A DNA stretch of 64,000 nt from Spirochaetota bacterium (GTDB lineage: Bacteria; Spirochaetota; UBA12135; COTS27; JAFLEE01). Below, in pieces: positions 50,035 through 58,254 of the stretch. Each line of letters starts with the position of its first letter. Positions within the stretch are counted from its first letter, which is position 1. Made by a program: the position numbers and the translations under genes. A model generated the notes under the pieces. That model saw only the letters and a list, made by a program, of their open reading frames with translations, was not told the origin of the DNA and did no database searches. The stretch lies in contig JAFLEE010000006.1 in the NCBI GenBank assembly GCA_017302015.1, positions 1-64,000 on the forward strand, in the 5' to 3' direction.

Positions 50035-50841
50035 TTGATCATGGAATCCCTCCCGTGCCTATTCCTCGATTGGGCGAAGCGTCGGCCATCCCTGGAGCAG
50101 ATCCACCGGGATAAGCGGTTTCCCGGCCATGAATACGCGTATAACGACCCCAATTGCCTGGCTATCATCCTCCACGATTGGGCGGGCGACGTCTGGCTCG
50201 ACGGGCGACACCATGCCCTAGCGCGTAGGACGGTGAGTCTCGTGCCGGTGGGGGTGCGTCGGGTGTTCCGCCCGCGGGAGGCGGGTTGGCATCGGGTGGT
50301 CAATTTCGCCGGCCTCCATGTCACGGAGCCGGTGTTCCTGGCCTTGGGCCCCGACTTCGACCGCCTCTGCCGGATCTACGACGAGAGCCTCTCCTGTTTC
50401 GGCTCCGAGCGGTCGCGCGCCGAACTCAAGGCATGGGAACTGCTCTGGGAACTCGCGGATGTGGCGGACCTCGGGGAAGGCGCGGGGGCGTCTTCGCACC
50501 TCGTGCGCCGGGTCCTCGGTGCCATCTCCCTGCGGCTATCGCAAGAGATCACGGTCGGGGGCCTGGCGAAGGAACTCGGGGTGTCCCACGCCCACCTCTG
50601 CCGGATCTTCCGCCGGGAACTCGGCATTTCCGTGGTCGCACATCTGCGCAACCGGCGCATGGACCTCGCGCGCCATCTGCTGACGCGCACCACCCAGCCG
50701 GTGCGCGAGGTGGCCGCGGTCTGCGGCATCCCCGATGCCCAGCATTTCAATAAGACCGTGCGCCGCAGTTTCGGCTGTTCGCCAAGCGCCTTGAGGCGTC
50801 GCGCTTTTCCGGCGCAAGGTGGCGCGGAAACGGTGACTTGA
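50035..50841 (+). CDS. AraC-family transcriptional regulator
   Basis: 268 residues. An N-terminal cupin-like domain (about 35-110; YNDPNCLAIILHDWAGDVW) is followed by a C-terminal pair of helix-turn-helix motifs: GGLAKELGVSHAHLCRIFRR, then VREVAAVCGIPDAQHFNKTVRRSFG (25 residues, key residues V-A, G-I-P, F-N). It likely activates the divergent isomerase/Gfo-Idh operon. The TTG start is preferred because AAGGTGG lies seven bases upstream; the ATG two codons later would be 13 bases away. A -10-like TATATT overlaps this region. Confidence 0.85.
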   Translation: MIMESLPCLFLDWAKRRPSLEQIHRDKRFPGHEYAYNDPNCLAIILHDWAGDVWLDGRHHALARRTVSLVPVGVRRVFRPREAGWHRVVNFAGLHVTEPVFLALGPDFDRLCRIYDESLSCFGSERSRAELKAWELLWELADVADLGEGAGASSHLVRRVLGAISLRLSQEITVGGLAKELGVSHAHLCRIFRRELGISVVAHLRNRRMDLARHLLTRTTQPVREVAAVCGIPDAQHFNKTVRRSFGCSPSALRRRAFPAQGGAETVT

Positions 50842-51101
50842 AGCGAAAGGCTGTGGGCCACAGCGACCCATGGGAAAATAGCCCATGCCGATGGGGTCGA
50901 AAGGGATTCCAACCACGATCCGAGGCTAGGGACGGATGCGGAGGGTTGCCCCCTGAAGGCGCAATAGCCTCTCGAGTCGTCGAGCCCAGGCGAACGCTTC
51001 GGCGTTTTTGCATCGCGGCCGTCGGCCCCAAGTATCGCGGCGGGAACGGCCCATCCCATTCCCATCGTCCCGAGTTCTCCAAGAAAGGTAGGTGACCCTC
51101 C

Positions 51102-51554
51102 ATGACCACGGCGCAACATGATCCGTCGCTCCTCTTTCCCCCGTCCGTGGAGATCCGGAACTCGCCCATCGAGGGCCGCGGCGTCTTCGCGCGGGCGCGC
51201 ATCGCCGCCGGGGTGAGGCTCTTGGAATACACCGGGGAGGTCATCCTCTGGGCCGATGCGGCCCAGGACGAGGAGCACTTCTACGATTTCGAATTGGACG
51301 AGTCCCGCGTCCTGCGACCCCGGGAGAACGAGTGCACGGCGATGTATGTGAACCATTCCTGCGATCCCAATTGCGAGACCCACCAGGAGGGCGACCGCCT
51401 CTTCTACGAGACCCTCCGGGAGATCGCCCCGGGGGAGGAGCTCTCCGTCAATTATTTCGTTCAGATCGAGGGGGCGACCCTCGAGGAAGGGCTGCGGGAT
51501 TACGCCTGCCGCTGCGGTTCCCCGGCGTGCAAGGGGACGATGCTCGACGTCTGA
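51102..51554 (+). CDS. SET-domain protein (lysine methyltransferase-like)
   Basis: 150 residues: a minimal SET domain with SPIEGRGVFARARIAAG, the SAM-binding YVNHSCDPNCE pseudo-knot motif (82-91), GEELSVNYF (111-119) and a post-SET cysteine cluster CRCGSPAC (Cys136, 138, 143) that with Cys87-type residues binds zinc. All elements for SAM-dependent protein-lysine methylation are there. Bacterial SET proteins are sparse, and known targets include histone-like or ribosomal proteins. It converges with a Myb-like DNA-binding protein gene, 16 bases between stops. Confidence 0.88.
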   Translation: MTTAQHDPSLLFPPSVEIRNSPIEGRGVFARARIAAGVRLLEYTGEVILWADAAQDEEHFYDFELDESRVLRPRENECTAMYVNHSCDPNCETHQEGDRLFYETLREIAPGEELSVNYFVQIEGATLEEGLRDYACRCGSPACKGTMLDV

Positions 51555-51570
51555 GGGCCCCGGGGACCGC

Positions 51571-52308
51571 CTAGTCCGTCTCCCCGATGATCGAGTTCAT
51601 GAAGCGCTCGACGCCCGATGCCGCGGGATCCTCGGGGCCGATCTTGGGCAACCATCCCTTCCGCACATCCTCCAAACGGATGCCCTCGACCTTCAGTTTG
51701 GTGCGGATGGCGTTGAAGGGCCGCCCGGTCTGGAGGGCCACCTCTTTCAGCGGGGTTCCCTCGGCCAGGAGGCCCAGGGTGCGGGAGAGTTCTTCCGGCG
51801 TCCAGGGCTTCACTTCCGCTACTTTGCGCCGGCGCCCCCCTGCCCCCTTGATGGCGTAGACCTTCTTTTCTTTCGGACCCAACGTCTTGCGCAGTTCCCG
51901 GAGGCGGATGCCTTCCTGGAAGGCCCGCTGGCGCACGGCGGTCGCCTTGCGGCCCAGTTCGGCGGCGACCTCCTGGATGGTCTTCCCGGCCTGGAGGCTT
52001 TCTTTGAGCCGCGCGATTTCATCCGCGCGCCAAGCGTTCTTTCGTTGGGCGCGGTTTTCACGCGTCGCGCTCGGGCCAAATGCCTGCGCATCGGCTTCGT
52101 AGGCGCTCTTCAATGCCCGGATTTGCTCCGACATCCTGGCTTCGACCGCCCGGACGCGGGCCTGGGAGAGGGTTTGGATCTGCTTCTCTTCCTCTTCGAT
52201 GGTGAGGAGGAGTCCCTCGAGGGCCCGGGTGAGTTTGGAGACGCCCGCCTCTAATTTGAGGAGGCTTTTGCGCGTTCGGGCGGCGTTCAATTTGGATCTT
52301 CGAGGCAA
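51571..52308 (-). CDS. Coiled-coil protein with two Myb/GcrA-like DNA-binding repeats
   Basis: 245 residues, no named family recognised. The basic N-terminus PRRSKLNAARTRKSLLK leads into a coiled coil (about 15-85). Two helix-turn-helix units follow: WRADEIARLKESLQAGKTIQ... (about 100-140) and WTPEELSRTLGLLAEGTPLK... (about 180-220). Each starts with Trp and ends in an R.A.R..A.. or NAIRTKLKVEGI recognition helix, like GcrA or SANT/Myb repeats. The TTG start is preferred because AGGAG lies seven bases upstream; an in-frame ATG 51 bases further up lacks one. It may be a nucleoid or transcription factor and a candidate substrate of the facing SET protein. Confidence 0.72.
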   Translation of the reverse strand: MPRRSKLNAARTRKSLLKLEAGVSKLTRALEGLLLTIEEEEKQIQTLSQARVRAVEARMSEQIRALKSAYEADAQAFGPSATRENRAQRKNAWRADEIARLKESLQAGKTIQEVAAELGRKATAVRQRAFQEGIRLRELRKTLGPKEKKVYAIKGAGGRRRKVAEVKPWTPEELSRTLGLLAEGTPLKEVALQTGRPFNAIRTKLKVEGIRLEDVRKGWLPKIGPEDPAASGVERFMNSIIGETD

Positions 52309-52646
52309 AGGAGAACTCCTGGGCGCATGGTCAGGTTCGGGGTCGAAGCCGGGGCGCATCGCTCAAATTTTCACGGCGCCCATTGATAAAACTACGTTTG
52401 TGCCACATTTCTGGGCGTGGGTTAGGGGCGCAGGTCCTCCTAAGCATTCTTGTGCGCAGCCAAAACGGGGGCAGAAGAGCCCGGGCGTATCGAGACGGTA
52501 CGAAGTGCAGCTACAAAGAATCTACGCCATCTTCGAAATTATAATCTGAAGCAGGAAGGAAGGAAATCCGCGCCCAACAGGTCCGGGTGGCTCCGGTTCG
52601 ATCGGCCCGCGGAGCTTCCCCGCCCCGCAGGCGCGGGAGGGGCCGC
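52309..52646. other. Intergenic region, 338 bp, no gene seen
   Basis: This region lies between the 5' end of the Myb-like gene and the 3' end of the LRR gene. No frame with family-like content, tRNA or terminator was seen. An AT-rich patch near 52530-52550 (CGAAATTATAATCTG) contains a TATAAT-like element on the plus strand with nothing obvious to drive. Confidence 0.45.
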
Positions 52647-54209
52647 TCAACGGTACGTCAGCCTGCAATGGGGGAACTTTTCCCGGATCGCGTCGGCCCC
52701 GGCGCGGGTGACCGAGGTCTCGATCAGCGTCATTTCTTCCATCTTGGCGGCGCGGAGCAGGAAATCCTTGATGCCGCCATCGGTGATGCCGGGGCAATTG
52801 CTGAAGAAGAAGTGCGGTTGCACGGCGAAGAAGGGCGCCACATTCGTCAAAAAATGGTCGGTGACCAAACCGCTGGTGACGCCGAAGAAGCGGAGGCCCG
52901 GATGGTTGGTGCAAAGGTAGAGGTAGGAGGCATCGGTGACCGCCGTGCCGAAGAACTCGATGCGCGGTGCCTGGGGGCGCTGGAGGCCCGCCTTCATGTG
53001 GCGGTTGGAAACCTCCGCGCCGAAGACGCGCAAGACGTCGTTGGATTCCATGCGCACGATGCATTGGGGCTGGAGGCTTCGGATGCGCTGGAGGGCCGCG
53101 GGGGAAAGGGGGTTCTCCGAGAGGTCGAGTTCGGAAAATCGCGCCGGCACCAGGCCGAGGATCGTGGCGAGGCAATCGCCGAGGAGGTTGCCGTCGAGAA
53201 CCAAGGTGCGGAGGCCGGGGTTCGCCCACAGGGCGGATGGGACTCCCTCGCAGGTGAGGAGGCACTCGTTGACCCCATTGCCGGAGCGCTTGAGGGTTTC
53301 CAGCCGGTTCAAGGATGCCACGCCGAGGGCGAAGGAGCGGTCGGAGGTGAACGTGCGCGAGAAGTCGAGGTAGCGCAGGTCCTTGTTCCGGGCGGTGACC
53401 GCGAGGATGACCGCATCGGAGAGATGGGCGCATTGGCTGAGATCGAGGGCGACGAGCTTCGTGTGGTTCTGGAGCCCGCCCAAGAAGCCCGCTTCGGAAA
53501 TCGCGGCGCCCGCGTGGAGGTCGAGTGCGGCGAGGTTGGTCATGCGCGCCAAGAGTTCGAGGGCGAAACGGTCGGTCAATCGGGCGTTACGCAGGCGGAA
53601 GGCCCGCAGGGTTTCCGGCGAGGGAATGGCGGCGAGGAGTTCCTCGTCGCCGAAGGGGCGATCGCCCAGGTCGACGTATTGGAGTTCGCCGCGGTCGAGG
53701 AAGGTCTTGGCGAGGTAGGCCGCGCTGTCCAGGGCGTTGAGGTCCTGGGCGGCCTTGCAGGCCTCGAGTTCCCGCGCGAGGCTCCCCGCGGACGCGGCCA
53801 GCGCGTCGAGCGTGGGCGCCGACCGCTCGGCGCGGGCGACCGTTTTCCCGGATTCCGCCTCGAGGAGCCGGGCGGCGAATTGGAAGGCGCCGTTCGACCG
53901 GGACAGGCTGGCTTGGAGGACGAAATTGGCCCCCATGAGTCTCCCGAAATAGGGCGCCCGGGAGGACGCCGGCGCGTTCGATGCGCGGTCCTCCAGGGAC
54001 CGCCACAGGGGTTCGAAGCCCCCACGGGGGTCCAGGGGCCGTATTTTATTTCCGGAAAGGAACTCCCCGCGCAAGCCCTCGCGGAACACGGACGCCTGGG
54101 CCCCGGGAAGATCCGCGGTGGATTGGATCCAGAGGATGGCCGAGGCATTTTGGCCGAAGGCGGCGGCGATGCAGAACGCCATCCCCATCGCGGTGCTTTT
54201 TGAGAACAT
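52647..54209 (-). CDS. Secreted leucine-rich-repeat protein with FlgO/CsgG-like N-terminal domain
   Basis: 520 residues. Signal peptide MFSKSTAMGMAFCIAAAFG. Residues about 25-155 resemble the FlgO/CsgG/TolB-type envelope domain (FGRLMGANFVLQASLSRSN, then RLLEAESGKTVARAE). From about 170 on there are irregular RI-type leucine-rich repeats, e.g. LAALDLHAGAAISEAGFL, LVALDLSQCAHLSDAVIL, LRTLVLDGNLLGDCL. LRRs mediate protein contacts; the target is unknown. GGATC lies before the ATG. It is divergent from the P13-porin-like gene, 236 bases away. Confidence 0.75.
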   Translation of the reverse strand: MFSKSTAMGMAFCIAAAFGQNASAILWIQSTADLPGAQASVFREGLRGEFLSGNKIRPLDPRGGFEPLWRSLEDRASNAPASSRAPYFGRLMGANFVLQASLSRSNGAFQFAARLLEAESGKTVARAERSAPTLDALAASAGSLARELEACKAAQDLNALDSAAYLAKTFLDRGELQYVDLGDRPFGDEELLAAIPSPETLRAFRLRNARLTDRFALELLARMTNLAALDLHAGAAISEAGFLGGLQNHTKLVALDLSQCAHLSDAVILAVTARNKDLRYLDFSRTFTSDRSFALGVASLNRLETLKRSGNGVNECLLTCEGVPSALWANPGLRTLVLDGNLLGDCLATILGLVPARFSELDLSENPLSPAALQRIRSLQPQCIVRMESNDVLRVFGAEVSNRHMKAGLQRPQAPRIEFFGTAVTDASYLYLCTNHPGLRFFGVTSGLVTDHFLTNVAPFFAVQPHFFFSNCPGITDGGIKDFLLRAAKMEEMTLIETSVTRAGADAIREKFPHCRLTYR

Positions 54210-54445
54210 CAGGTCGGATCCTTCGGTGGAATCGCCGCGTCTCGCCAAAAAGAGGTTGGGAAATTGTACGATGGCGGAATAGACCGGCTCCCTGGGGATG
54301 GGGAACCGCTTTCCGCGGCCTCGGACACGATTTCCGCGAAGACGAATCAACGCTTCCCGCGAAGGCCAGAAATTGACAGCGGGGCCGGTGGACCGTATGC
54401 TCTCCAGCGGGCCCGATCCGGGTGGAATCCCCAGGAATGATCTAG

Positions 54446-54973
54446 ATGAAAAACAGAATGAGTCTGACGACCTTCTCGCTCTTTTCCCTTCTTTTTTTCG
54501 CGTCAGCGGATTACCTGGTCGCCGGCGACTATTCCAAGGCCTACGAATACCTCCAGAAGGACCCCAAGAAGCACGAGGCCGAATTGCGCCTGATCCTCCC
54601 GACCCTCGATCCGGGGGATCGGATGGCCCTGTACGGTTTCGCCCAAAAAGATATCCTCCCGGGTTATCTGGTGAATTGGCTCCTCGGGTTGGGCATCGGT
54701 TCCTTCATGCAGGGCGACCCACTGGGCGGCGCCATCGGCTTGACGGGCGACCTCCTCTCCGTGGGCGCGATGGCGACCGGTGTCGCGCTCCTCACGCCCC
54801 CCTACGGCGGCGGAAATTTGACGGCGGCGGCGGTCTGCGCCAGCGCCGGCTTGGTGGTCTACCTCGTCTCCAAGGTCTACCAGATGTTCCGCCCGATCTA
54901 TTTCGTGCAGCGCTATAATGACCAATTGGCCAGGTTCCTCCTCAGCGAGGGAAAATTCCAATGGCGATTCTGA
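54446..54973 (+). CDS. Small envelope protein resembling the P13 porin family
   Basis: 175 residues. Signal peptide (MKNRMSLTTFSLFSLLFFASA) and two or three hydrophobic segments. The stretch WLLGLGIGSFMQGDPLGG followed by GLTGDLLSVGAMATG matches my memory of P13-type outer membrane proteins of spirochaetes and other phyla. Those proteins are porins or surface proteins. AGGAATG lies before the ATG. The next small gene starts 79 bases downstream in the same direction. The family call is tentative. Confidence 0.6.
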   Translation: MKNRMSLTTFSLFSLLFFASADYLVAGDYSKAYEYLQKDPKKHEAELRLILPTLDPGDRMALYGFAQKDILPGYLVNWLLGLGIGSFMQGDPLGGAIGLTGDLLSVGAMATGVALLTPPYGGGNLTAAAVCASAGLVVYLVSKVYQMFRPIYFVQRYNDQLARFLLSEGKFQWRF

Positions 54974-55052
54974 GGGCGCCATCCGCCGCGCTCGGGGACG
55001 AGCGCTCGTGCCGCCGCGGAAAGTCGCGCCGAAGCCATCGAGGAGGTCCGGC

Positions 55053-55211
55053 ATGCTCGGGGAAAAGCTTCTAAAATCGGGGATCATCACCCAGGCCCAA
55101 TTGGAGGAATGCCTCGCGGAGCAAGCGGCCTCCGGGAAGCGGATCGGGGAACTCCTCGTGGCCAAGGGCTACGCGACCCAAGCCCAGATAGATGCGGCGC
55201 TGGCGAAATAG
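55053..55211 (+). CDS. Stand-alone MshEN-like (GspE/PilB N-terminal) domain, 52 residues
   Basis: The whole protein is one helical unit: LGEKLLKSGIITQAQLEECL, then RIGELLVAKGYATQAQID. This is the L..K.LIT..QL...L..Q...G.RLGE.Lv..G pattern that opens type II secretion and type IV pilus ATPases, where it binds cyclic-di-GMP or the partner platform protein. Nothing of the ATPase follows. GAGGAGG lies six bases before the ATG, so it is probably expressed. It may be a tiny c-di-GMP-responsive or pilus-accessory protein. Confidence 0.72.
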   Translation: MLGEKLLKSGIITQAQLEECLAEQAASGKRIGELLVAKGYATQAQIDAALAK

Positions 55212-55214
55212 CCT

Positions 55215-55838
55215 TCAGCCCGCGATGCGGCAGAGGCAATAGATGAAGGCTTGTAGGGTTCCCGACGGCGTCTGGTGGGCCTCGCGCTGGGATTCCACCA
55301 GGCGGAACTCCGGACCGAATTCCCGGTGGGGCGCGTCGGGTTCATAGCGCATGACGGGCAGGCCGGAGCATTTGGCCGGGCCGTCCCCGGCGAAGGTCGC
55401 CACCAAGACGTAGCCGCCGGCGCGCACGGAGCGCGCGACTTGGGCGACGTAGCGCCGACGGTCCCCCTCGCTGGTGAGGAAGTGGAAGACGGCCCGGTCG
55501 TGCCAGACGTCGAAGGCATCGGCGGAAAGATCGGCTTCCAGGATATCCGCGCATCACCATTTCACGTCCTCGACCCGGTGCGCCAAGCGCGCCCGTGAGA
55601 CCGTGAGCGCCTCGTCCGCGAGGTCGAGAACGGTCAGGTCCGTGAACCCGGCCGCGGGGAGGCTGTCGACCCCCGTCGAAGCGCCCGCGCCCACATCGAT
55701 GACTGCGGCACGGGGCGAAGGGGCCACCCTGCGGATCAAGTCGAGGGGGAGGCGCGCTTCGGGCTGGTACCAACTGACTTCATCGGCTTTTTTGTGTTGG
55801 TAGACGCCTTGCCAATGCTTCGCTTGCTCGCCGGACAT
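55215..55838 (-). CDS. Class I SAM methyltransferase with an in-frame UGA (codon 95)
   Basis: Read through the UGA the frame gives 207 residues that fit one complete methyltransferase. Motif I is IDVGAGAST, post-I is LTVLDLAD, then VKW-(UGA)-CADILE, followed by DVWHDRAVFHFLTSE, VRAGGYVLVATF, CSGLPVMRY and a C-terminal TPSGTLQAFIYC. The portion after the UGA (112 codons) keeps every family motif. The UGA aligns with a hydrophobic position before an acidic AD. It is directly followed by Cys, so it may be a selenocysteine codon, a recent nonsense mutation or a base-call error. The gene is convergent with the MshEN-like gene, three bases apart. The substrate is unknown (thiopurine/tellurite-type methyltransferases are similar). 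Confidence 0.68.
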
Positions 55839-55864
55839 GGGGGGGGGCTTTCGTCTGGGGAGGT

Positions 55865-57142
55865 TCAGTCCTTGAACTTCGAGAGCACGATGCAGGCGTT
55901 ATGTCCGCCGAAACCGAAGCTATTGGAGAGGACGTGGTCGACGGAGATCTCCCGGGCGCCGGGGGAGACGATGTCGAGGTCGATGCGGGGGTCCTTCTCG
56001 TGCAGGTGGATCGTCGGGTGCACGAGGCTCTCGTTGAGGGCTTGGAGGCAGGCGATGGCCTCGATGCCGCCGGCCGCGCCGATGAGGTGGCCCGTCATCG
56101 ACTTGGTGCTGTGCACGGGGATCGAGGCCGCCGCGGCGCCGAAGGCCTGGTGGATGCCGATGCATTCGGCCAGGTCGCCGATGGGCGTGGAGGTGCCGTG
56201 GGCGTTGATGAGGCCGATGGCCTCGGGGGCGAGGCGGGCGTCCTCGAGGGCGAAGCGCATGGCGAGGGCGGAGCCGCGGCCCTCGGGGTGGGGCGCCACG
56301 AGGTCGTGGGCGTCGCAGGACATGCCGAAGCCGGTGAGTTCCCCGTAGATGCGCGCGCCCCGGGCCTTGGCGTGGCCGAGTTCCTCGAGGCAGAGCACGC
56401 CCGCGCCCTCGCCCAGCACGAACCCGTCGCGGTCCTTGTCGAAGGGGCGGCTGGCCGTCTCGGGATCCACCGAGCGCCGGGAGAGGGCGAAGATGGCGTT
56501 GAACCCGGCGAAGCCCGCGGTATTCACCACGGCCTCCGAGCCCCCGGCGAAGATCACGTCGGCGAGGCCCGTGCGGATGAACGAGGCGGCCGTTCCGAGG
56601 GAATGGTTGGAGGTGGCGCAGGCCGAATTGATGGAGAAATTGGGCCCTTGGAGCCCCCGTTCCTTGGCGAAAAACCCGGAGAGGGTGTTGGGGATCACCC
56701 CGACGACGTAGAAGGGCGAGGTATGGTCCATGCCCTTGGTTTCGATCGTCTTGAAGGTCTCGTAGGTGAACCCGACCCCGGCGTCGCCGGTGCCGATGAT
56801 GGCCCCGTAGCGGTGGGGCGCCTTGGCGATGGCTTCGGCGTCGAGGTGGGAATCGTGGAAGGCTTCGGTGGCCGCCACCATCCCGAGGTGGACGAAGCGG
56901 TCCAGGCGCCGCATCATCTTCTTGGGGAGGTAGGGGGTCATATCCTCGGGGAGGTCGACCTCGCCCCCCACCTTGACGGGGAAATTCTCGGGGAGCGGGG
57001 TGCGCTGCACCCGGCGTACGCCGTTCTTTCCGATGGCGAGGTTGGCCCAGTACTCGGGGACCGAGCGGCCGAGGGGGTTGATGGTGCCGATTCCGGTGAT
57101 GACGACGCGCACGCTGGGGTTGATTCGATTCGATGGGGTCAT
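55865..57142 (-). CDS. fabF: 3-oxoacyl-[ACP] synthase II (KAS II)
   Basis: 425 residues, full-length thiolase-fold condensing enzyme. The catalytic triad is Cys175 in INSACATS, His315 in NAHGTSTPIGD and His352 in KSMTGHLIGAAG, with Lys347; the C-terminal SFGFGGHN glycine loop is intact. It elongates acyl-ACP with malonyl-ACP in fatty acid synthesis in the cytoplasm. GGAGAG precedes the ATG. No acpP or fabG neighbour is present, which is unusual for a housekeeping fabF, so a specialised lipid or second copy is possible. Confidence 0.92.
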   Translation of the reverse strand: MTPSNRINPSVRVVITGIGTINPLGRSVPEYWANLAIGKNGVRRVQRTPLPENFPVKVGGEVDLPEDMTPYLPKKMMRRLDRFVHLGMVAATEAFHDSHLDAEAIAKAPHRYGAIIGTGDAGVGFTYETFKTIETKGMDHTSPFYVVGVIPNTLSGFFAKERGLQGPNFSINSACATSNHSLGTAASFIRTGLADVIFAGGSEAVVNTAGFAGFNAIFALSRRSVDPETASRPFDKDRDGFVLGEGAGVLCLEELGHAKARGARIYGELTGFGMSCDAHDLVAPHPEGRGSALAMRFALEDARLAPEAIGLINAHGTSTPIGDLAECIGIHQAFGAAAASIPVHSTKSMTGHLIGAAGGIEAIACLQALNESLVHPTIHLHEKDPRIDLDIVSPGAREISVDHVLSNSFGFGGHNACIVLSKFKD

Positions 57143-57330
57143 TCAGACTCTCCGAGGTGGGCAGGATCTATCGCGGCGATTTCGGGTGGAAGGGAGCGGT
57201 TCCGGGGCATGCCGATGGCGAGCTCCCCCGAAATCGACGGGAAAAGGAGTTTTGGGCGGTCTCCATCGGACCGGGGACCCGGAAATTGTAATATCAGAAG
57301 GAATCGGGGGGGAGCTGGGGCTCCTTTCCC

Positions 57331-58098
57331 TCAGAGGTCGGCCGCCAGGCGGAAGCCCACCGTGCTCCGCTCGAACCAGGGGGTGAGGGAGTTGCGCGCG
57401 GCGCATCGGCAAAGATCCCCGCTGCAGCCCCAGGATCCGCCCCGCACGATGCGCTCGTCGCCCCTGCCGGGGCCCATCGGATCGGTGAGGGGGGCGCGGG
57501 GGTAGGCTCCGAGGAAGTCGTGGCACCATTCCCAAACGTTTCCGTGCAGGTCGTACAAACCCCAGGGGTTGGCGGGATAGCGGCGCACGACGGTCGTTCC
57601 TTCCAAAGCCGGGCCCTTCTTCCCTTTCCCATAGGGGGCGCCGCCGTCGAAATTGGCGCGCCGCGAGTCGAGGGAGGGCCCGAAATGGAAAGCGGATCGG
57701 GTTCCCGCGCGGCAGGCGTATTCCCATTCGGCCTCGGTGGGCAGGCGAAACTCGCGGCCCACGCGGTCGGAGAGGGTTTGGCAGAACTCGAGGGCGGCGG
57801 CCCAACTCACCTGCTCCACGGGCTTCTCGCCGTCTTTGAAGAACGAGGGGTTGCGCCCCATGACGGCCTTGAACAAGGCTTGGGTGACGGGGGTCTCCCC
57901 GATCAGGAACGGCGTGGTCAGGGTGACCCGATGGCGGTGTTCGCCCCGATCGCGTTTTTTCTCGGTCTCCGGCGAACCCATCCAATAGGTGCCGGCCGGC
58001 AGTGCGATGAGTTTGAAGGGAACGCCGCGGACCTTGAAGAGCTGCGGCTGAAGCCGCGCCTTGGGCGCCGCAGGTTTTTTTTTCTTGGGGACGGCCAT
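57331..58098 (-). CDS. Formylglycine-generating-enzyme (SUMF1) family protein with both active-site cysteines
   Basis: 255 residues. Seen: MGSPETEKKRDRGEHRHRV at the N-terminal side, FRLPTEAEWEYACRAG, LYDLHGNVWEWC and the active-site loop RGGSWGCSGDLCRCAAR. Cys225 and Cys230 have the same four-residue spacing as the copper-binding catalytic pair of human FGE (Cys336/Cys341). Many bacterial SUMF1-like proteins lack this pair, so true sulfatase activation is credible. No signal peptide, only a lysine-rich start, so it is cytoplasmic like the sulfatase at 10459-11979. AGAGGA precedes the ATG. Confidence 0.84.
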   Translation of the reverse strand: MAVPKKKKPAAPKARLQPQLFKVRGVPFKLIALPAGTYWMGSPETEKKRDRGEHRHRVTLTTPFLIGETPVTQALFKAVMGRNPSFFKDGEKPVEQVSWAAALEFCQTLSDRVGREFRLPTEAEWEYACRAGTRSAFHFGPSLDSRRANFDGGAPYGKGKKGPALEGTTVVRRYPANPWGLYDLHGNVWEWCHDFLGAYPRAPLTDPMGPGRGDERIVRGGSWGCSGDLCRCAARNSLTPWFERSTVGFRLAADL

Positions 58099-58254
58099 GG
58101 GTTCCTCTGGGGTGCCTCCCGCGCGCAGAGCGAGCTCGTGCGCGGCGGGACCGGGGATTCGGACACTTTACACCCGCGGCGCGCGGAATACAAATGGCAA
58201 GTCGCTGGTATTTTAACGGCCCGTCGCGAGCCGTCGATGGGTCCGCGCGGCCGC

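Noticed and set aside
50842-51101. Open frame of 85 codons between the AraC and SET genes
   Set aside because: No family-like content, no ribosome site, and arginine/proline/glycine composition expected of a non-coding GC-rich frame.
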